Below are positions 23,385 to 31,403 of a stretch of 33,480 nucleotides of DNA, one piece after another. The notes beneath the pieces were generated by a model that saw only the letters and a program-made list of their open reading frames with translations, was not told the origin of the DNA and did no database searches. The stretch is from Nostoc sp. FACHB-152. Its GTDB lineage: Bacteria; Cyanobacteriota; Cyanobacteriia; Cyanobacteriales; Nostocaceae. Position 1 is the first letter of the stretch. Each line of letters starts with the position of its first letter. Location: assembly GCF_014697475.1 (NCBI RefSeq), contig NZ_JACJRV010000077.1, forward strand, positions 1 to 33,480, written 5' to 3'. The translations under genes and the position numbers were made by a program.

Positions 23385-24326
23385 ATGACTATGAAAGTAT
23401 TAATTGCTGGAGCTACCGGTGCGATCGGTCGTCCACTCGTCACACAATTAATTCAAGCTGAATATGATGTAACTGGCCTGACTCGTTCTCCCCAAAACGC
23501 CAATTTTCTTACTCAGCAGGGAGCAAAATCCGAAATCATTGATATCTTTGATGCTGATGCTGTTCATACTACCCTTAGCCGTATTCAGCCTGAAGTTGTC
23601 ATTGACCTACTCACTGCTTTACCCAAAAACTATGCTCCTGAGTCAATGAGTGCTGCAACTGCCCTAGACCATCGCACCCGCAGAGAAGGAGGAGCAAACC
23701 TGCAAATAGCGGCTCAAGCAGCAGGAGTCCGGCGTTACATTCTCCAGTCCAGTGCTTTCTGGTATGCTCCAGGTATAGGTTTAGCTGATGAAGAAACTCC
23801 TTTTGCTTTTGATAGTACCCCAGGCATAGCAGCAGGAACAAGGATGTATGCAGATATAGAACATCGCCTTTTGTCTGCAAATACCTTGGAAGGCATTGTC
23901 CTACGTTATGGTCTCTTCTACGGAACAGGAACTTGGTACGCCAGCGATGGGGATATGGCAAATATGGTACGAAAACAGCAATTTCCCATTGTCGGTGACG
24001 GACAGGGGGTGTGGTCTTGGATACACGTTGAAGATGCTGCTGCTGCCACTGTTGCAGCTATTGAACAAGGTAAACTCGGAATTTACAACATCGTTGATGA
24101 TCGCCCTTTAGAACTGCGAGTATGGCTATCTGCCTATGCTGATTGGTTGGGCGCAAAACCACCTGTGCAGGTATCCGTTGCAGATACACTCAAAACTCAA
24201 GGAGCAGATGCAGTTTACTATGCCACCCAACTACGAGGTGCATCTAATCTTAAAGCTAAACGGGAAATTAATTTTCAGCCGCGATCGCTCCAATGGCTGG
24301 ATAAAACTCTGGCTTTTAATTTGTAA
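23385..24326 (+). CDS. NAD(P)-binding epimerase/dehydratase family protein
   Basis: 313 residues; ATG at 23385 with another ATG two codons later. Extended short-chain dehydrogenase/reductase fold: the dinucleotide motif GATGAIG at residues 9-15, then DALDH-region residues, a substrate-side strand RRYILQSSAFWYAPG, the segment RYGLFYGTGTWYASDGD, and the typical WSWIHVEDAAAATVAAIEQ and YNIVDD motifs. The usual catalytic YxxxK is not in its classic form (MYADIEHR appears instead), as in atypical members that act as NAD(P)-dependent reductases or sensors. Likely the last gene of the DoxX operon. Intact. Confidence 0.88.
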   Translation: MTMKVLIAGATGAIGRPLVTQLIQAEYDVTGLTRSPQNANFLTQQGAKSEIIDIFDADAVHTTLSRIQPEVVIDLLTALPKNYAPESMSAATALDHRTRREGGANLQIAAQAAGVRRYILQSSAFWYAPGIGLADEETPFAFDSTPGIAAGTRMYADIEHRLLSANTLEGIVLRYGLFYGTGTWYASDGDMANMVRKQQFPIVGDGQGVWSWIHVEDAAAATVAAIEQGKLGIYNIVDDRPLELRVWLSAYADWLGAKPPVQVSVADTLKTQGADAVYYATQLRGASNLKAKREINFQPRSLQWLDKTLAFNL

Positions 24327-24386
24327 AAGCTAGAGAAGCCCAAATCATTAGGAGATCAGTTTTTTCAAAAATGATATTTTTCATGC

Positions 24387-24420
24387 TTGACTCTCCAGTT
24401 TACTGGAGAGTTTAGTATAA
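24387..24420 (+). promoter_or_regulatory. Second MerR-type promoter, now orphaned
   Basis: TTGACT at 24387-24392 overlaps a perfect dyad: arm ACTCTCCAGT at 24390-24399, two T, arm ACTGGAGAGT at 24402-24411. A -10-like TAGTAT (24413-24418) gives a spacer of about 20 bases. The core dyad is the same as at 22198-22213, so the same regulator should bind both. Downstream there is only IS630 debris on the opposite strand, so the gene once driven from here has been lost. Confidence 0.8.
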
Positions 24421-24469
24421 GATCAGTAATCATATCTCATTCGAGGTTTGGTAAGTATGTTATACCAAT

Positions 24470-24916
24470 TCACGAAAAATTTGATTCAAATAAAGCATCA
24501 AGAATAAAATCCCACCCTGTAATAGAAGCAACAGTTGATGTGTTTAATTTCTCCAAACGCTTCCAGATAAATTGTCTTAATTCATCCAACGTTCCAAAAC
24601 TTTCCCACGCCAAATATCTTTTAACTTCCTCCCACAATCGCTCAATTGGATTAACTTGCGGTGTATGTGGGGGTTGAAATAACAAAATTATATTTTCTGG
24701 TATCTGAAGATGTTGACTAAAATGAAAAGCACCATTGTCTAACTGAATAATATGTATATCTTGGGCATAATTAGCCGAGAATTTTTCTAGAAAAATCTGA
24801 AAACAAGCTGCATTTAAATGAGAGAATTCCCAAATAAAATTCTCACCAGTTAATGGTTCTACCAATCCATATAAATAAAAATTTTCTCGTTTCCATTGTA
24901 TGATGCCAATAGGCTT
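24470..24916 (-). pseudogene. IS630-type transposase fragment, 5' end cut by another IS
   Basis: The open minus-strand frame extends upstream to 24916 (IGIIQWKRENFYLYGLVEPL) and carries the second and third catalytic motifs: IHIIQLDNGAFHFSQ and PPHTPQVNPIERLWEEVKRY. It ends WDFILDALFESNFS. The first catalytic Asp and DNA-binding domain are missing. The 3' flank has TATACCAATT (24461-24470), the terminal sequence seen also in the neighbouring element. At 24917 the frame is interrupted by a small IS630 derivative. Inactive. Confidence 0.85.
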
Positions 24917-25258
24917 ATACCAATTTAAGATGAAGCGGCTATCTGTGCAATTAGGTAGCGATTACGCTATTTTACAGATTGACCAAGCACCTGCTCATAC
25001 CAGTTCAAAGATTCGTTGGCCGGAGAATATTATTCCATTATTTCAACCACCTTCGTCTCCTGAACTCAATCCCATCGAACGGCTTTGGCAGCTTCTCAAA
25101 AAACCACTTAAAAATCAACTTTTCTCTTCTTTACAAACTTTACGCGAGCGCATCCAAGAAATATTTGACCAACTTACATTTGAGCAGGTAATTTCTGTCT
25201 CTTCTTATAACTTTATCCTGGAAGCTCTATTCTATGCAGCTTCACATTAAATTGGTAT
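24917..25258 (+). mobile_element. Internally deleted IS630-type element with 12-bp inverted ends
   Basis: ATACCAATTTAA at 24917-24928 and TTAAATTGGTAT at 25247-25258 are perfect inverted repeats. The 342-bp interior encodes from ATG 24930 to 25250 only the C-terminal ~106 residues of an IS630-type transposase: AILQIDQAPAHTSS (second Asp), PPSSPELNPIERLWQLLKK (final Glu) and YNFILEALFYAASH. It sits within another IS630 transposase gene, a nested insertion. It could be mobilised by a full-length relative. Target duplication (TA) could not be defined clearly. Confidence 0.75.
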
Positions 25259-25476
25259 TAGTCAATTGGTGGCTGTGGCTCCCGATTCGTTGGTAATGCG
25301 TAGCTTGCCACTTTCAGTAATTTGCTTGTTTTTGGATGAGCTAAATAATTAATGACAACGCAACCAACCCCATATTTTTGGGACATCTGGCGGTAAAACT
25401 GCCCAATAGTTAATTGTTGAAATTGACTATCGAAATTATTCTGCTTGCGTTTTTTGACTGATTTAATTTTGGACAT
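25258..25476 (-). CDS. Hypothetical protein, probably cut at its C-terminus, 72 aa
   Basis: ATG at 25476. Basic N-terminus (SKIKSVKKRKQNNFDSQF), then a helix (QLTIGQFYRQMSQKYGVG) and a strand-like core (CVVINYLAHPKTSKLLKVAS). The stop codon lies within the terminal base of the small IS630 element, so the original gene may have been longer. No family recognised. From 25477 to 25762 I see AT-rich sequence without a gene. Confidence 0.45.
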   Translation of the reverse strand: MSKIKSVKKRKQNNFDSQFQQLTIGQFYRQMSQKYGVGCVVINYLAHPKTSKLLKVASYALPTNREPQPPID

Positions 25477-25762
25477 TGTTATAATGTCTTTTTCTTTAAG
25501 GGATTGATTCAGTAACTTCTTCTACTTCTATTCTAATCTTTAATTAAATCTGATATTCGCACTTGAAATTCAAGTAATTTGATTACTTTAATCTTGGACT
25601 TGTTGTTGATATATTTGCGGTGAAATAATCAGGGCAAACGCATCTAAAGTATAAGAATCCTTTAATAACAGGGGTTTCCGCGTTTTATGATTTATCCTCT
25701 TTTTTCGTCAATATCCTGACCTAGTAAGGGTTTCAGAAGTTAAGAAAATATAATCTCCAAAA

Positions 25763-27214
25763 TTAATAGCTGGCTTTTTGATGGCAAGACAAGTTAACTT
25801 GCATATAATCAAACTCCGCGATATTGTTGCTTGGTGAACCAAATAAGTTATCTGCACCAAGAGTTCCAGTCAGGTTGACAGAGGTGTTGCTACTAGCAAT
25901 ATTCGTTCCCCCAAACACTACATAGCTTTGCCCACTCTGATAACCGTTGGGGGAGGCACCTGCTGCCCCAATAATCAGGTCGTCAATGCCATCGTTGTTG
26001 ATGTCCCCCGCATTGCTGACTGAGGAGCCTGAGTAGTCATCTTTTGCTATGCCGTTAATGAAAAAGCCATTAGTGCCATTTAAATTAGAGAGGTTGAGGA
26101 TGCCGCCACTGTCCAGATTCGTCCCCCCAAACACTACATAGCTTTGCCCTGCATCAGAATTGCCGTTGGGGTCGGCAACAGGTGTCCCAATAATCAGGTC
26201 GTCAATGCCATCGTTGTTGATGTCCCCCGCATTGCTGACTGACCAGCCTGAGTAGTCATCTGCTGCAATGCCGTTAATGAAAAAGCCATTAGTGCCATTT
26301 AAATCAGAGAGGTTGAGGGTGCCGCCACTGCCCACATTCGTCCCCCCAAACACTACATAGCTTTGCCCTGCATTCTCTTTGCCGTTGGGAGAGGCACTTC
26401 GTACCCCAATAATCAGGTCGTCAATGCCATCATTATTGATGTCCCCCGCATTGCTGAGTGACCAGTCTGAGTCGTCATTTACTGCAATGCCGTTAATGAA
26501 AAAGCCATTAGTGCCATTCAAATCAGAGAGGTTGAGGGTGCCGCCACTGCCCACATTCGTCCCCCCAAACACTATATAGCTTTGCCCAACACCACGAGTG
26601 TTGCCGTTGGGGGAGGCACCTCGTGCCGCAATAATCAGGTCGTCAATGCCATCGTTGTTAATGTCCCCTGCATTGCTGACTGAGGAGCCTGAGTAGTCCT
26701 CTGCTGCAATGCCGTTAATTAAAAAGCCATTAGTGCCATTCAAATCAGAGAGGTTGAGAGTGCCGCCACTGCCCACATTCCTTCCCCCAAAGACCACATA
26801 ACTTTGCCCAGCCTGAGATTTGCCATTGGAGGAGGCATAATATTGTGCCGCAATAATCAGGTCGTCAATGCCATCGTTGTTAATGTCCCCCGCATTGCTG
26901 ACTGAGGAGCCTGAGCGGTCATTTCCTGCAATGCCGTTAATGAAAAAGCCATTAGTGCCATTCAAATCAGAGAGGTTGAGGATGCCGCCACTGCCCACAT
27001 TCCTTCCCCCAAAGACCACATAACTTTGCCCAGCCTGAGATTTGCCGTTGGGGGAGGCACCTTCTGCCCCAATAATCAGGTCGTCAATGCCATCGTTGTT
27101 GATGTCCCCCGCATTGCTGACTGAGGAGCCTGAAGAGGTAAGTGCTGCAATGCCGTTAATCAAAAAGCCATTGTTACCATTCAGGTCACTGAGATTGAAG
27201 AATGAATTAGTCAT
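25763..27214 (-). CDS. FG-GAP (integrin alpha type) repeat protein with a disrupted C-terminus
   Basis: 483 residues, ATG 27214 preceded by AGGAGAAAATC. Six near-identical repeats of about 73 residues, each with LNLSDLNGTNGFFINGIA, then SVSNAGDINNDGIDDLIIGA (Ca-binding DINNDGIDD loop) and GQSYVVFGGTNVGSGG. This builds a beta-propeller of the kind found in secreted adhesion or surface proteins, often exported by type I secretion. No N-terminal signal peptide is seen. After repeat six comes TSVNLTGTLGADNLFGSPSN, like the start of an RTX nonapeptide region, but the frame then enters a transposase scrap (DYMQVNLSCHQKASY) and stops. Secretion signals normally at the C-terminus are therefore probably lost. 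Confidence 0.85.
   Translation of the reverse strand: MTNSFFNLSDLNGNNGFLINGIAALTSSGSSVSNAGDINNDGIDDLIIGAEGASPNGKSQAGQSYVVFGGRNVGSGGILNLSDLNGTNGFFINGIAGNDRSGSSVSNAGDINNDGIDDLIIAAQYYASSNGKSQAGQSYVVFGGRNVGSGGTLNLSDLNGTNGFLINGIAAEDYSGSSVSNAGDINNDGIDDLIIAARGASPNGNTRGVGQSYIVFGGTNVGSGGTLNLSDLNGTNGFFINGIAVNDDSDWSLSNAGDINNDGIDDLIIGVRSASPNGKENAGQSYVVFGGTNVGSGGTLNLSDLNGTNGFFINGIAADDYSGWSVSNAGDINNDGIDDLIIGTPVADPNGNSDAGQSYVVFGGTNLDSGGILNLSNLNGTNGFFINGIAKDDYSGSSVSNAGDINNDGIDDLIIGAAGASPNGYQSGQSYVVFGGTNIASSNTSVNLTGTLGADNLFGSPSNNIAEFDYMQVNLSCHQKASY
25781..25809 (+). pseudogene. IS4-type transposase scrap at the FG-GAP gene end
   Basis: The plus strand reads MARQVNLHII then KLR from ATG 25781, matching MARQVNLHIISKLR of the IS4-type transposase (minus strand, 20585-20613) with one mismatch in 29 bases, followed by loss of one codon. 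It is a fragment of the same IS family, in opposite orientation to the FG-GAP gene whose last codons it supplies. Confidence 0.75.
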
Positions 27215-27372
27215 GATTTTCTCCTGGGTTTATTTGTTCTTAGTCAGCGAGTGGGCTTTAAGGTTCTGAGCTTCAAGTTCCATGTTCCAAGGAGGAGTAC
27301 ACAGATGTACATTGATGTCAATGAAGAGATAAGGAACAATTGGAGGGGGAGACAAAGAGATAGAGTTTCCCC

Positions 27373-27525
27373 TTATCCCCTTCGATAACTTGCACTATTT
27401 AAGAACTGCCAATTGACTGCTACTTCCCCAACCAGGTAGGCTTCGGGTTTGTAGAATAACCGCTCATTCAAAGTGTCGTAGATAATGCGATCACTATTGC
27501 TACCATCTAAAATTTGACTGCACAT
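27373..27525 (-). pseudogene. Possible small gene remnant upstream of the FG-GAP gene
   Basis: A 50-codon minus-strand frame from ATG 27525 reads CSQILDGSNSDRIIYDTLNE, then RLFYKPEAYLVGEVAVNWQF. The composition (SDRIIYD..N..LFY) recalls C-terminal segments of RTX-type calcium-binding proteins, but the similarity is weak. It lies upstream of and in the same direction as the FG-GAP gene and could be the tail of an earlier related gene. Confidence 0.3.
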
Positions 27526-27914
27526 AATAATTCATAATTAGTAATTAAAAAATTTAATTAGAAATTATCTTAGTAGCAGTCTTTGAGTATTCTCTTAGTG
27601 AAAGAATTTGACTTTTAAATCTTTAAAATACTTTGATATCTTTTAAAACACTTAGATATTCTGATGAAGATGTAAGTAATGTCAATAGGCTAAATGTAAT
27701 TATAGTAAAGTTATAGTTAACTTTATAACGTGCAAAGTAAAGTTTTTGTGTAAACGTAGCCTGTCGTAAATATCTATCTTTACAAAATTGTGTAGGCATC
27801 TATCTAAAGATATAAATATTGATGAAATATGAACATAACACGGAGATTTGACTCGTCGTTTTTGGATCTACAATCAATGGTCGTTTAAAAGTACTAGGTG
27901 CATTATTCAGTAAA
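27526..27914. other. AT-rich intergenic stretch without a gene
   Basis: About 390 bases of very AT-rich sequence. A quasi-palindrome AAAGTTATAGTTAACTTT lies at about 27706-27723 and several A/T runs are present. No ORF with protein-like composition was found on either strand. It may contain promoters, but no -35/-10 pair stands out. Confidence 0.5.
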
Positions 27915-27980
27915 ATGACATTTTTTTCTGCCGCACGGGTAAAGTCAACTATCAGGTATCAGGTAAAAACTGTATTTTTG

Positions 27981-28174
27981 GCAGCCCAACAACGGGGATA
28001 TTACTGCTACTTTGCTCCTGGTGACTTGAAAGCTGGCGTTCTGAGTTACCGTACTTTGCTGGACAAGTCATTTTTGCAGGAGAACATACGGCTGAGGTTG
28101 AATATTGTGGATATATGGAAGGAGCTATTCGTAGTGGACAGCGAGCCGCAGAACAAATTTTAGCTTTAAAGTAA
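27981..28174 (+). pseudogene. C-terminal remnant of a FAD-dependent amine oxidase, frameshifted
   Basis: The first frame gives QQRGYYCYFAPGDLKAGVLS. After a frameshift near 28045-28060 the sequence continues as AGQVIFAGEHTAEVEYCGYM, then EGAIRSGQRAAEQILALK-stop. FFAGEHT...GY.EGAI.SG..AA is the signature FAD-binding C-terminus of flavin monoamine oxidases. Less than 70 residues of a ~450-residue enzyme remain. An 82-codon ORF (27915-28163) partly overlaps but is only half in the right frame. Confidence 0.8.
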
Positions 28175-28253
28175 AAAATTGAATTTAAAGCTAGAGTTAT
28201 ATACTCAGAAACTTCGGCTCTACTCTAGAATTAATTCATATTTAAATTCTTCT

Positions 28254-28712
28254 TCAAACTTTTCCATTCAGGAGCTTTGTCATCAGAAAACGCTCATGTT
28301 TTTGATAACCAATTCGATGATAAAGGCGTTGGGCTTTTGGGTTTTCAAAATCTACCTCTAGATGAAGGGCTTGAACTCCTAGACTGTGGCAAATCTCCTC
28401 TGCAAACATCAAAGTTTGCGTACCAATACCTTGTCCGCGATACTTTGGACGAAGATAAAATTCATCTATAAAAGCATCTCTACCTTTATATTCTAGGCTG
28501 TACCCTAACGTCAAAACAATATAGCCAATAACTTCATCCGCTTGCATAATCAGCCATGTTTGGCCAAAAAAGTCATTACTCAAAAACTGTATAAGTACAT
28601 CGCGATCGCTATGTTGATCAAATGGTAAGCTTTCGGTTTTATGAAATTCCTCAACAAGTTCCAAAACAAGAGTTAAATCGCAGAGAGCGGCTTTTCGATA
28701 GTTAATATTCAC
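28254..28712 (-). CDS. GNAT family N-acetyltransferase
   Basis: 152 residues from ATG 28712. Typical GNAT layout: N-terminal strand and helices (NINYRKAALCDLTLVLELVE), strand TWLIMQADEVIGYIVLTLGY, the motif B-A region AFIDEFYLRPKYRGQGIGTQ with the acetyl-CoA loop RGQGIG, a helix TLMFAEEICHSLGVQALHLE, and the C-terminal NPKAQRLYHRIGYQKHERFL. The substrate cannot be told. It appears intact, single, with its end next to the amine oxidase remnant. Confidence 0.92.
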   Translation of the reverse strand: MNINYRKAALCDLTLVLELVEEFHKTESLPFDQHSDRDVLIQFLSNDFFGQTWLIMQADEVIGYIVLTLGYSLEYKGRDAFIDEFYLRPKYRGQGIGTQTLMFAEEICHSLGVQALHLEVDFENPKAQRLYHRIGYQKHERFLMTKLLNGKV

Positions 28713-29040
28713 AATACACCTCTAGATTCTTAAAATCGTAACGGCGAACTACACCAATTATGGGAGAAAAATAAAATTGCTGCGGGGTCGATAAGCACCC
28801 TAAAGGGCGAAAACACAACTATCTCCTCTGCCATGTTACATACTAGGCTAAACGCCGCTAAATACTACTGTGCTTTGTTCACTATCTACTCACAGTGTAT
28901 ATTGAGATAGTTTTTTTACAAGTTGTTTAGTTTCTTAAACTCCTATGCTCAAAATCTAATTAACTTTGGAAAATCAGATTAATCAAAGCAACATTTGATT
29001 TAATATACTGCATAGGGTGCTTGTAAAAAGTATTTAGTTT
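28713..29040. other. Intergenic stretch without a gene
   Basis: About 330 AT-rich bases between the divergent GNAT gene and the gene at 29041. I see promoter-like AT-rich stretches on both sides but no repeat, hairpin or ORF I would support. Confidence 0.5.
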
Positions 29041-29682
29041 ATGGCAGAAACACAACAACAAGAAATTAGGGCTTTACGGGCATTAAATTTAACACCCAAA
29101 CAAATAGCCCGAAAGTTAGGAATTAAAGTATCAGAAGTTAATGCAGCAATTCAAAATCAGCGAGCGCAAACTACATTAGATAGATTAGCTTCAGGGGAAT
29201 TAGACCCTGTATACAAGTGTTTAGCAAGTGAAAATCTGCTCCAGCTATTACCGAAAAGCTCACCAGACAATAGCATCAAAAATCTGTTGACCAAAATTAT
29301 ACCTGCAAAAAACAATGATGGAATTGAGCGCGGTTTAGGATTAGTAGTTATTAGCAGAGAATCTCGATACAATCAAATCACCGTTTGTAGTTATCTTTTG
29401 GATGTCTGGTGCTTAGGTATTAAAGATGCCACACCACCACGTACATTAGATAGGAGAGCATTCAAAGAATTTGTAGAATTACTATTTGAGCCATTTCCTC
29501 AAAAATGGCAAGAGATTGGGCTGGAAGTTGCAGCAGGAATGATATTTAGTGCTGGCGAATATGCCGAAAGTTTAGGATTTCAACCACACAAAGACTTTGA
29601 AAAAGCACGTTCTCACATCGGCAACTGGGATGGAAAAATTCGCCTTGAATGTGGTCGCAATGGAAAATTTGTTCAGTCCTAA
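29041..29682 (+). CDS. Helix-turn-helix containing protein of unknown function, 213 aa
   Basis: ATG at 29041. Residues 5-45 form a helix-turn-helix of the kind used to sense or bind DNA (QEIRALRALNLTPKQIARKL, GIKVSEVNAAIQ). The rest contains a conserved-looking core: GIERGLGLVVISRESRYNQI, TVCSYLLDVWCLGIKDATPP, then PQKWQEIGLEVAAGMIFSAG and AESLGFQPHKDFEKARSHIG. I recall similar bacterial proteins with DVYCLGVKD motifs but no function. The C-terminus (IRLECGRNGKFVQS) stops where relatives seem to continue (GRNGKPF-type), so a 3' truncation is possible. Confidence 0.7.
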   Translation: MAETQQQEIRALRALNLTPKQIARKLGIKVSEVNAAIQNQRAQTTLDRLASGELDPVYKCLASENLLQLLPKSSPDNSIKNLLTKIIPAKNNDGIERGLGLVVISRESRYNQITVCSYLLDVWCLGIKDATPPRTLDRRAFKEFVELLFEPFPQKWQEIGLEVAAGMIFSAGEYAESLGFQPHKDFEKARSHIGNWDGKIRLECGRNGKFVQS

Positions 29683-30300
29683 CTTTGCCAGTTTTACGAA
29701 CGTATCATTACGCTCAAAATATGGCTTGAAAATCCAGTTAATTAGCACTCCTGCGACGAAGGAAATTCTTGAGTTAAACTTGCCCTTTTTGTTTCTTTGG
29801 TCAAAATCTTACAGTTTATATCCTACCCGAAAGCAACTAGAATAAGCTGTTAATCACTGATTTGTCGCACTTTAGACCGCAGGGAGGTGCTAGGAACAGA
29901 GGAGAGAGTTTAAGTCATTTATTCACAATTTCAATAGTGCAGTTTGTAGGCGTAATAGCTGATCATTTCTTATCTAGTGGTTTATCGCATTAATTTTGAT
30001 AGATTGTAAAGACTTTGCAGACAACCAGAACTTATGTACTCAGATTTTTGGTAAGTGAAGGGTAATGAAGTTGTGACGGTGTTTGTCTAGCCGATTGCAT
30101 AATTAATAAAAGCACCCATATTTCTTGAAAGAGACATGGGTGCTATGAAAAATGCTACACAAGGATTATTTATCTGCCTTGATAGACCGAAGTAATTATT
30201 ACAATAGCAGCCATTACGTAAATAAACTGCAAGTAAAGTCACAAATATTTTGTTAATAATGTCACTTTTACTAATCGATTTTGGTTAATATAAGGCTTCC
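29683..30300. other. Long intergenic stretch with one hairpin
   Basis: Some 620 AT-rich bases. ORF-like frames exist to about 29845 but do not look like protein except possibly a frameshifted tail of the upstream gene. The only clear structure is the hairpin at 30111-30144. No RNA gene was recognised. Confidence 0.5.
30111..30144. terminator. 9-bp hairpin, possible bidirectional terminator
   Basis: AGCACCCAT at 30111-30119 pairs perfectly with ATGGGTGCT at 30136-30144 across a 16-nt loop. AT-rich sequence borders both sides (TAATTAATAAA on the left), but there is no long T-run. It lies beyond the end of the minus-strand Nudix gene, so it might end that transcript. Confidence 0.4.
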
Positions 30301-30816
30301 TTAGCTTTCCCATTGATAAAAAATTTGCACAAGTTTAAGCAAGTCACTTTTTGCAGGCTCACCATTGTTCAACCAAGTTATCAAATCATCAGGCTCTAAC
30401 CAAAAACTCTCAACAAAATCATTTTTATTGTAATCAGGATTATCATCTAATTTAATTTCATAAACTTTCATAAAAGCAGAGACCTGATGCTGATGTGGCA
30501 TTAAATATCCTAATAATCTAAAAACAACATTGTTTAACTCTAAATTCAATTCTTCCTTAAGTTCCCGTTGCAGAGCATCTTCATAACTTTCTCCGCTTTC
30601 AACATGACCTCCCATACTAACATCAAGGCAAAGAGGAAAAATTTGTTTTTTAGATGAACGACGAGGTATCCATAGCTGACCTAGTGAATTAATCACAAAA
30701 GCATTAACCACTCTAAAGCAACATAATCCTTGACTATAAATTTCCGAGCGTTTCTTTTGCCCAAGAACCTGATCATCTTCATTTACGATGTCGAGTATTT
30801 CATCCTGGTGTATCAT
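30301..30816 (-). CDS. Nudix hydrolase
   Basis: 171 residues from ATG 30816; the in-frame TTG at 30822 is less likely. Nudix enzymes cleave nucleoside diphosphates linked to another group. The Nudix box runs G70-x5-E76-x7-R84-E85-x2-E88-E89 (GHVESGE through RELKEEL), with Asn in place of the later Gly. The N-terminus (HQDEILDIVNEDDQVLGQKK) and the WIPRRSSKK strand resemble the isopentenyl-diphosphate-isomerase-like Nudix subgroup that acts on unknown substrates. It is divergent from the MOSC gene 36 bases away. Confidence 0.92.
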   Translation of the reverse strand: MIHQDEILDIVNEDDQVLGQKKRSEIYSQGLCCFRVVNAFVINSLGQLWIPRRSSKKQIFPLCLDVSMGGHVESGESYEDALQRELKEELNLELNNVVFRLLGYLMPHQHQVSAFMKVYEIKLDDNPDYNKNDFVESFWLEPDDLITWLNNGEPAKSDLLKLVQIFYQWES

Positions 30817-30851
30817 AAACAAAAAATTAATTACTTCACTTTTAATAGTAT

Positions 30852-31403
30852 ATGCTGAGTAAAAAAGGTTATGTTTTACACCTTTATATTAAACCAGAAC
30901 ATAGGTCAATAATGAAACAAGTTGAAGAATTCAGCTTAATAAAAGGTCATGGTATTGAAGGGGACATTAATGCTAACCCAATTAGTCCTAGACAAGTTTT
31001 AGTTGTTAGAGATGAAGATATTTCAGACTTGGGAATTCCACCTGGAGAACTACGAGAGAATATTTTGATAAGCGGGATACAACCTGAAAACTTCACTCCT
31101 GGTTCTCTCGTAAGTTTTGATAGTGGGGCTGCTATTCGTTTAACTTTCCATTGCGAACCATGCAAACGGATAGCGCATTTGGTTGATTCCTTAAAAATTC
31201 TTCAAGCTAAAAGAGGCATTTTAGGCGTAGTTATCAATTCAGGTACAATTTGGAGAGCGAAAAATTTCGGGGGAGATGAGGGACACAACACGATAAGATG
31301 GCTCAATGTTGGATTCTACGCAAAGAGTCATATATCAATTGAAAGTGGTGCTGTTGAGCATCAGCCCCATGATTTTGCGGCGTATAAAAGTCAGCAGCGA
31401 TAG
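30852..31403 (+). CDS. MOSC domain protein with a replaced C-terminus
   Basis: MOSC domains carry sulfur for molybdenum cofactor chemistry and use a conserved Cys. Family landmarks: FSLIKGHGIEGDINANP, PRQVLVVRDEDISDLGIPPG, ELRENILISGIQP, and the Cys-containing FHCEPCKRIAHL. The domain proper ends about residue 138 (ILGVVINSGTIWRAKNF). The last ~45 residues (from about 31265) have no MOSC likeness and overlap, in another frame, the start of the pRiA4b ORF-3 type gene at 31306. The original stop was probably lost at a junction with that gene. The core may still fold. Confidence 0.8.
   Translation: MLSKKGYVLHLYIKPEHRSIMKQVEEFSLIKGHGIEGDINANPISPRQVLVVRDEDISDLGIPPGELRENILISGIQPENFTPGSLVSFDSGAAIRLTFHCEPCKRIAHLVDSLKILQAKRGILGVVINSGTIWRAKNFGGDEGHNTIRWLNVGFYAKSHISIESGAVEHQPHDFAAYKSQQR

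Noticed and set aside
26379-27269. Plus-strand ORFs opposite the FG-GAP gene
   Set aside because: They repeat with the FG-GAP units, have low-complexity translations and are mirror frames of the conserved DINNDGIDD motif.
29597-29845. 82-codon ORF overlapping the end of the gene at 29041
   Set aside because: It has no ribosome site or family pattern. It might contain a frameshifted tail of the upstream gene, but I could not support that.
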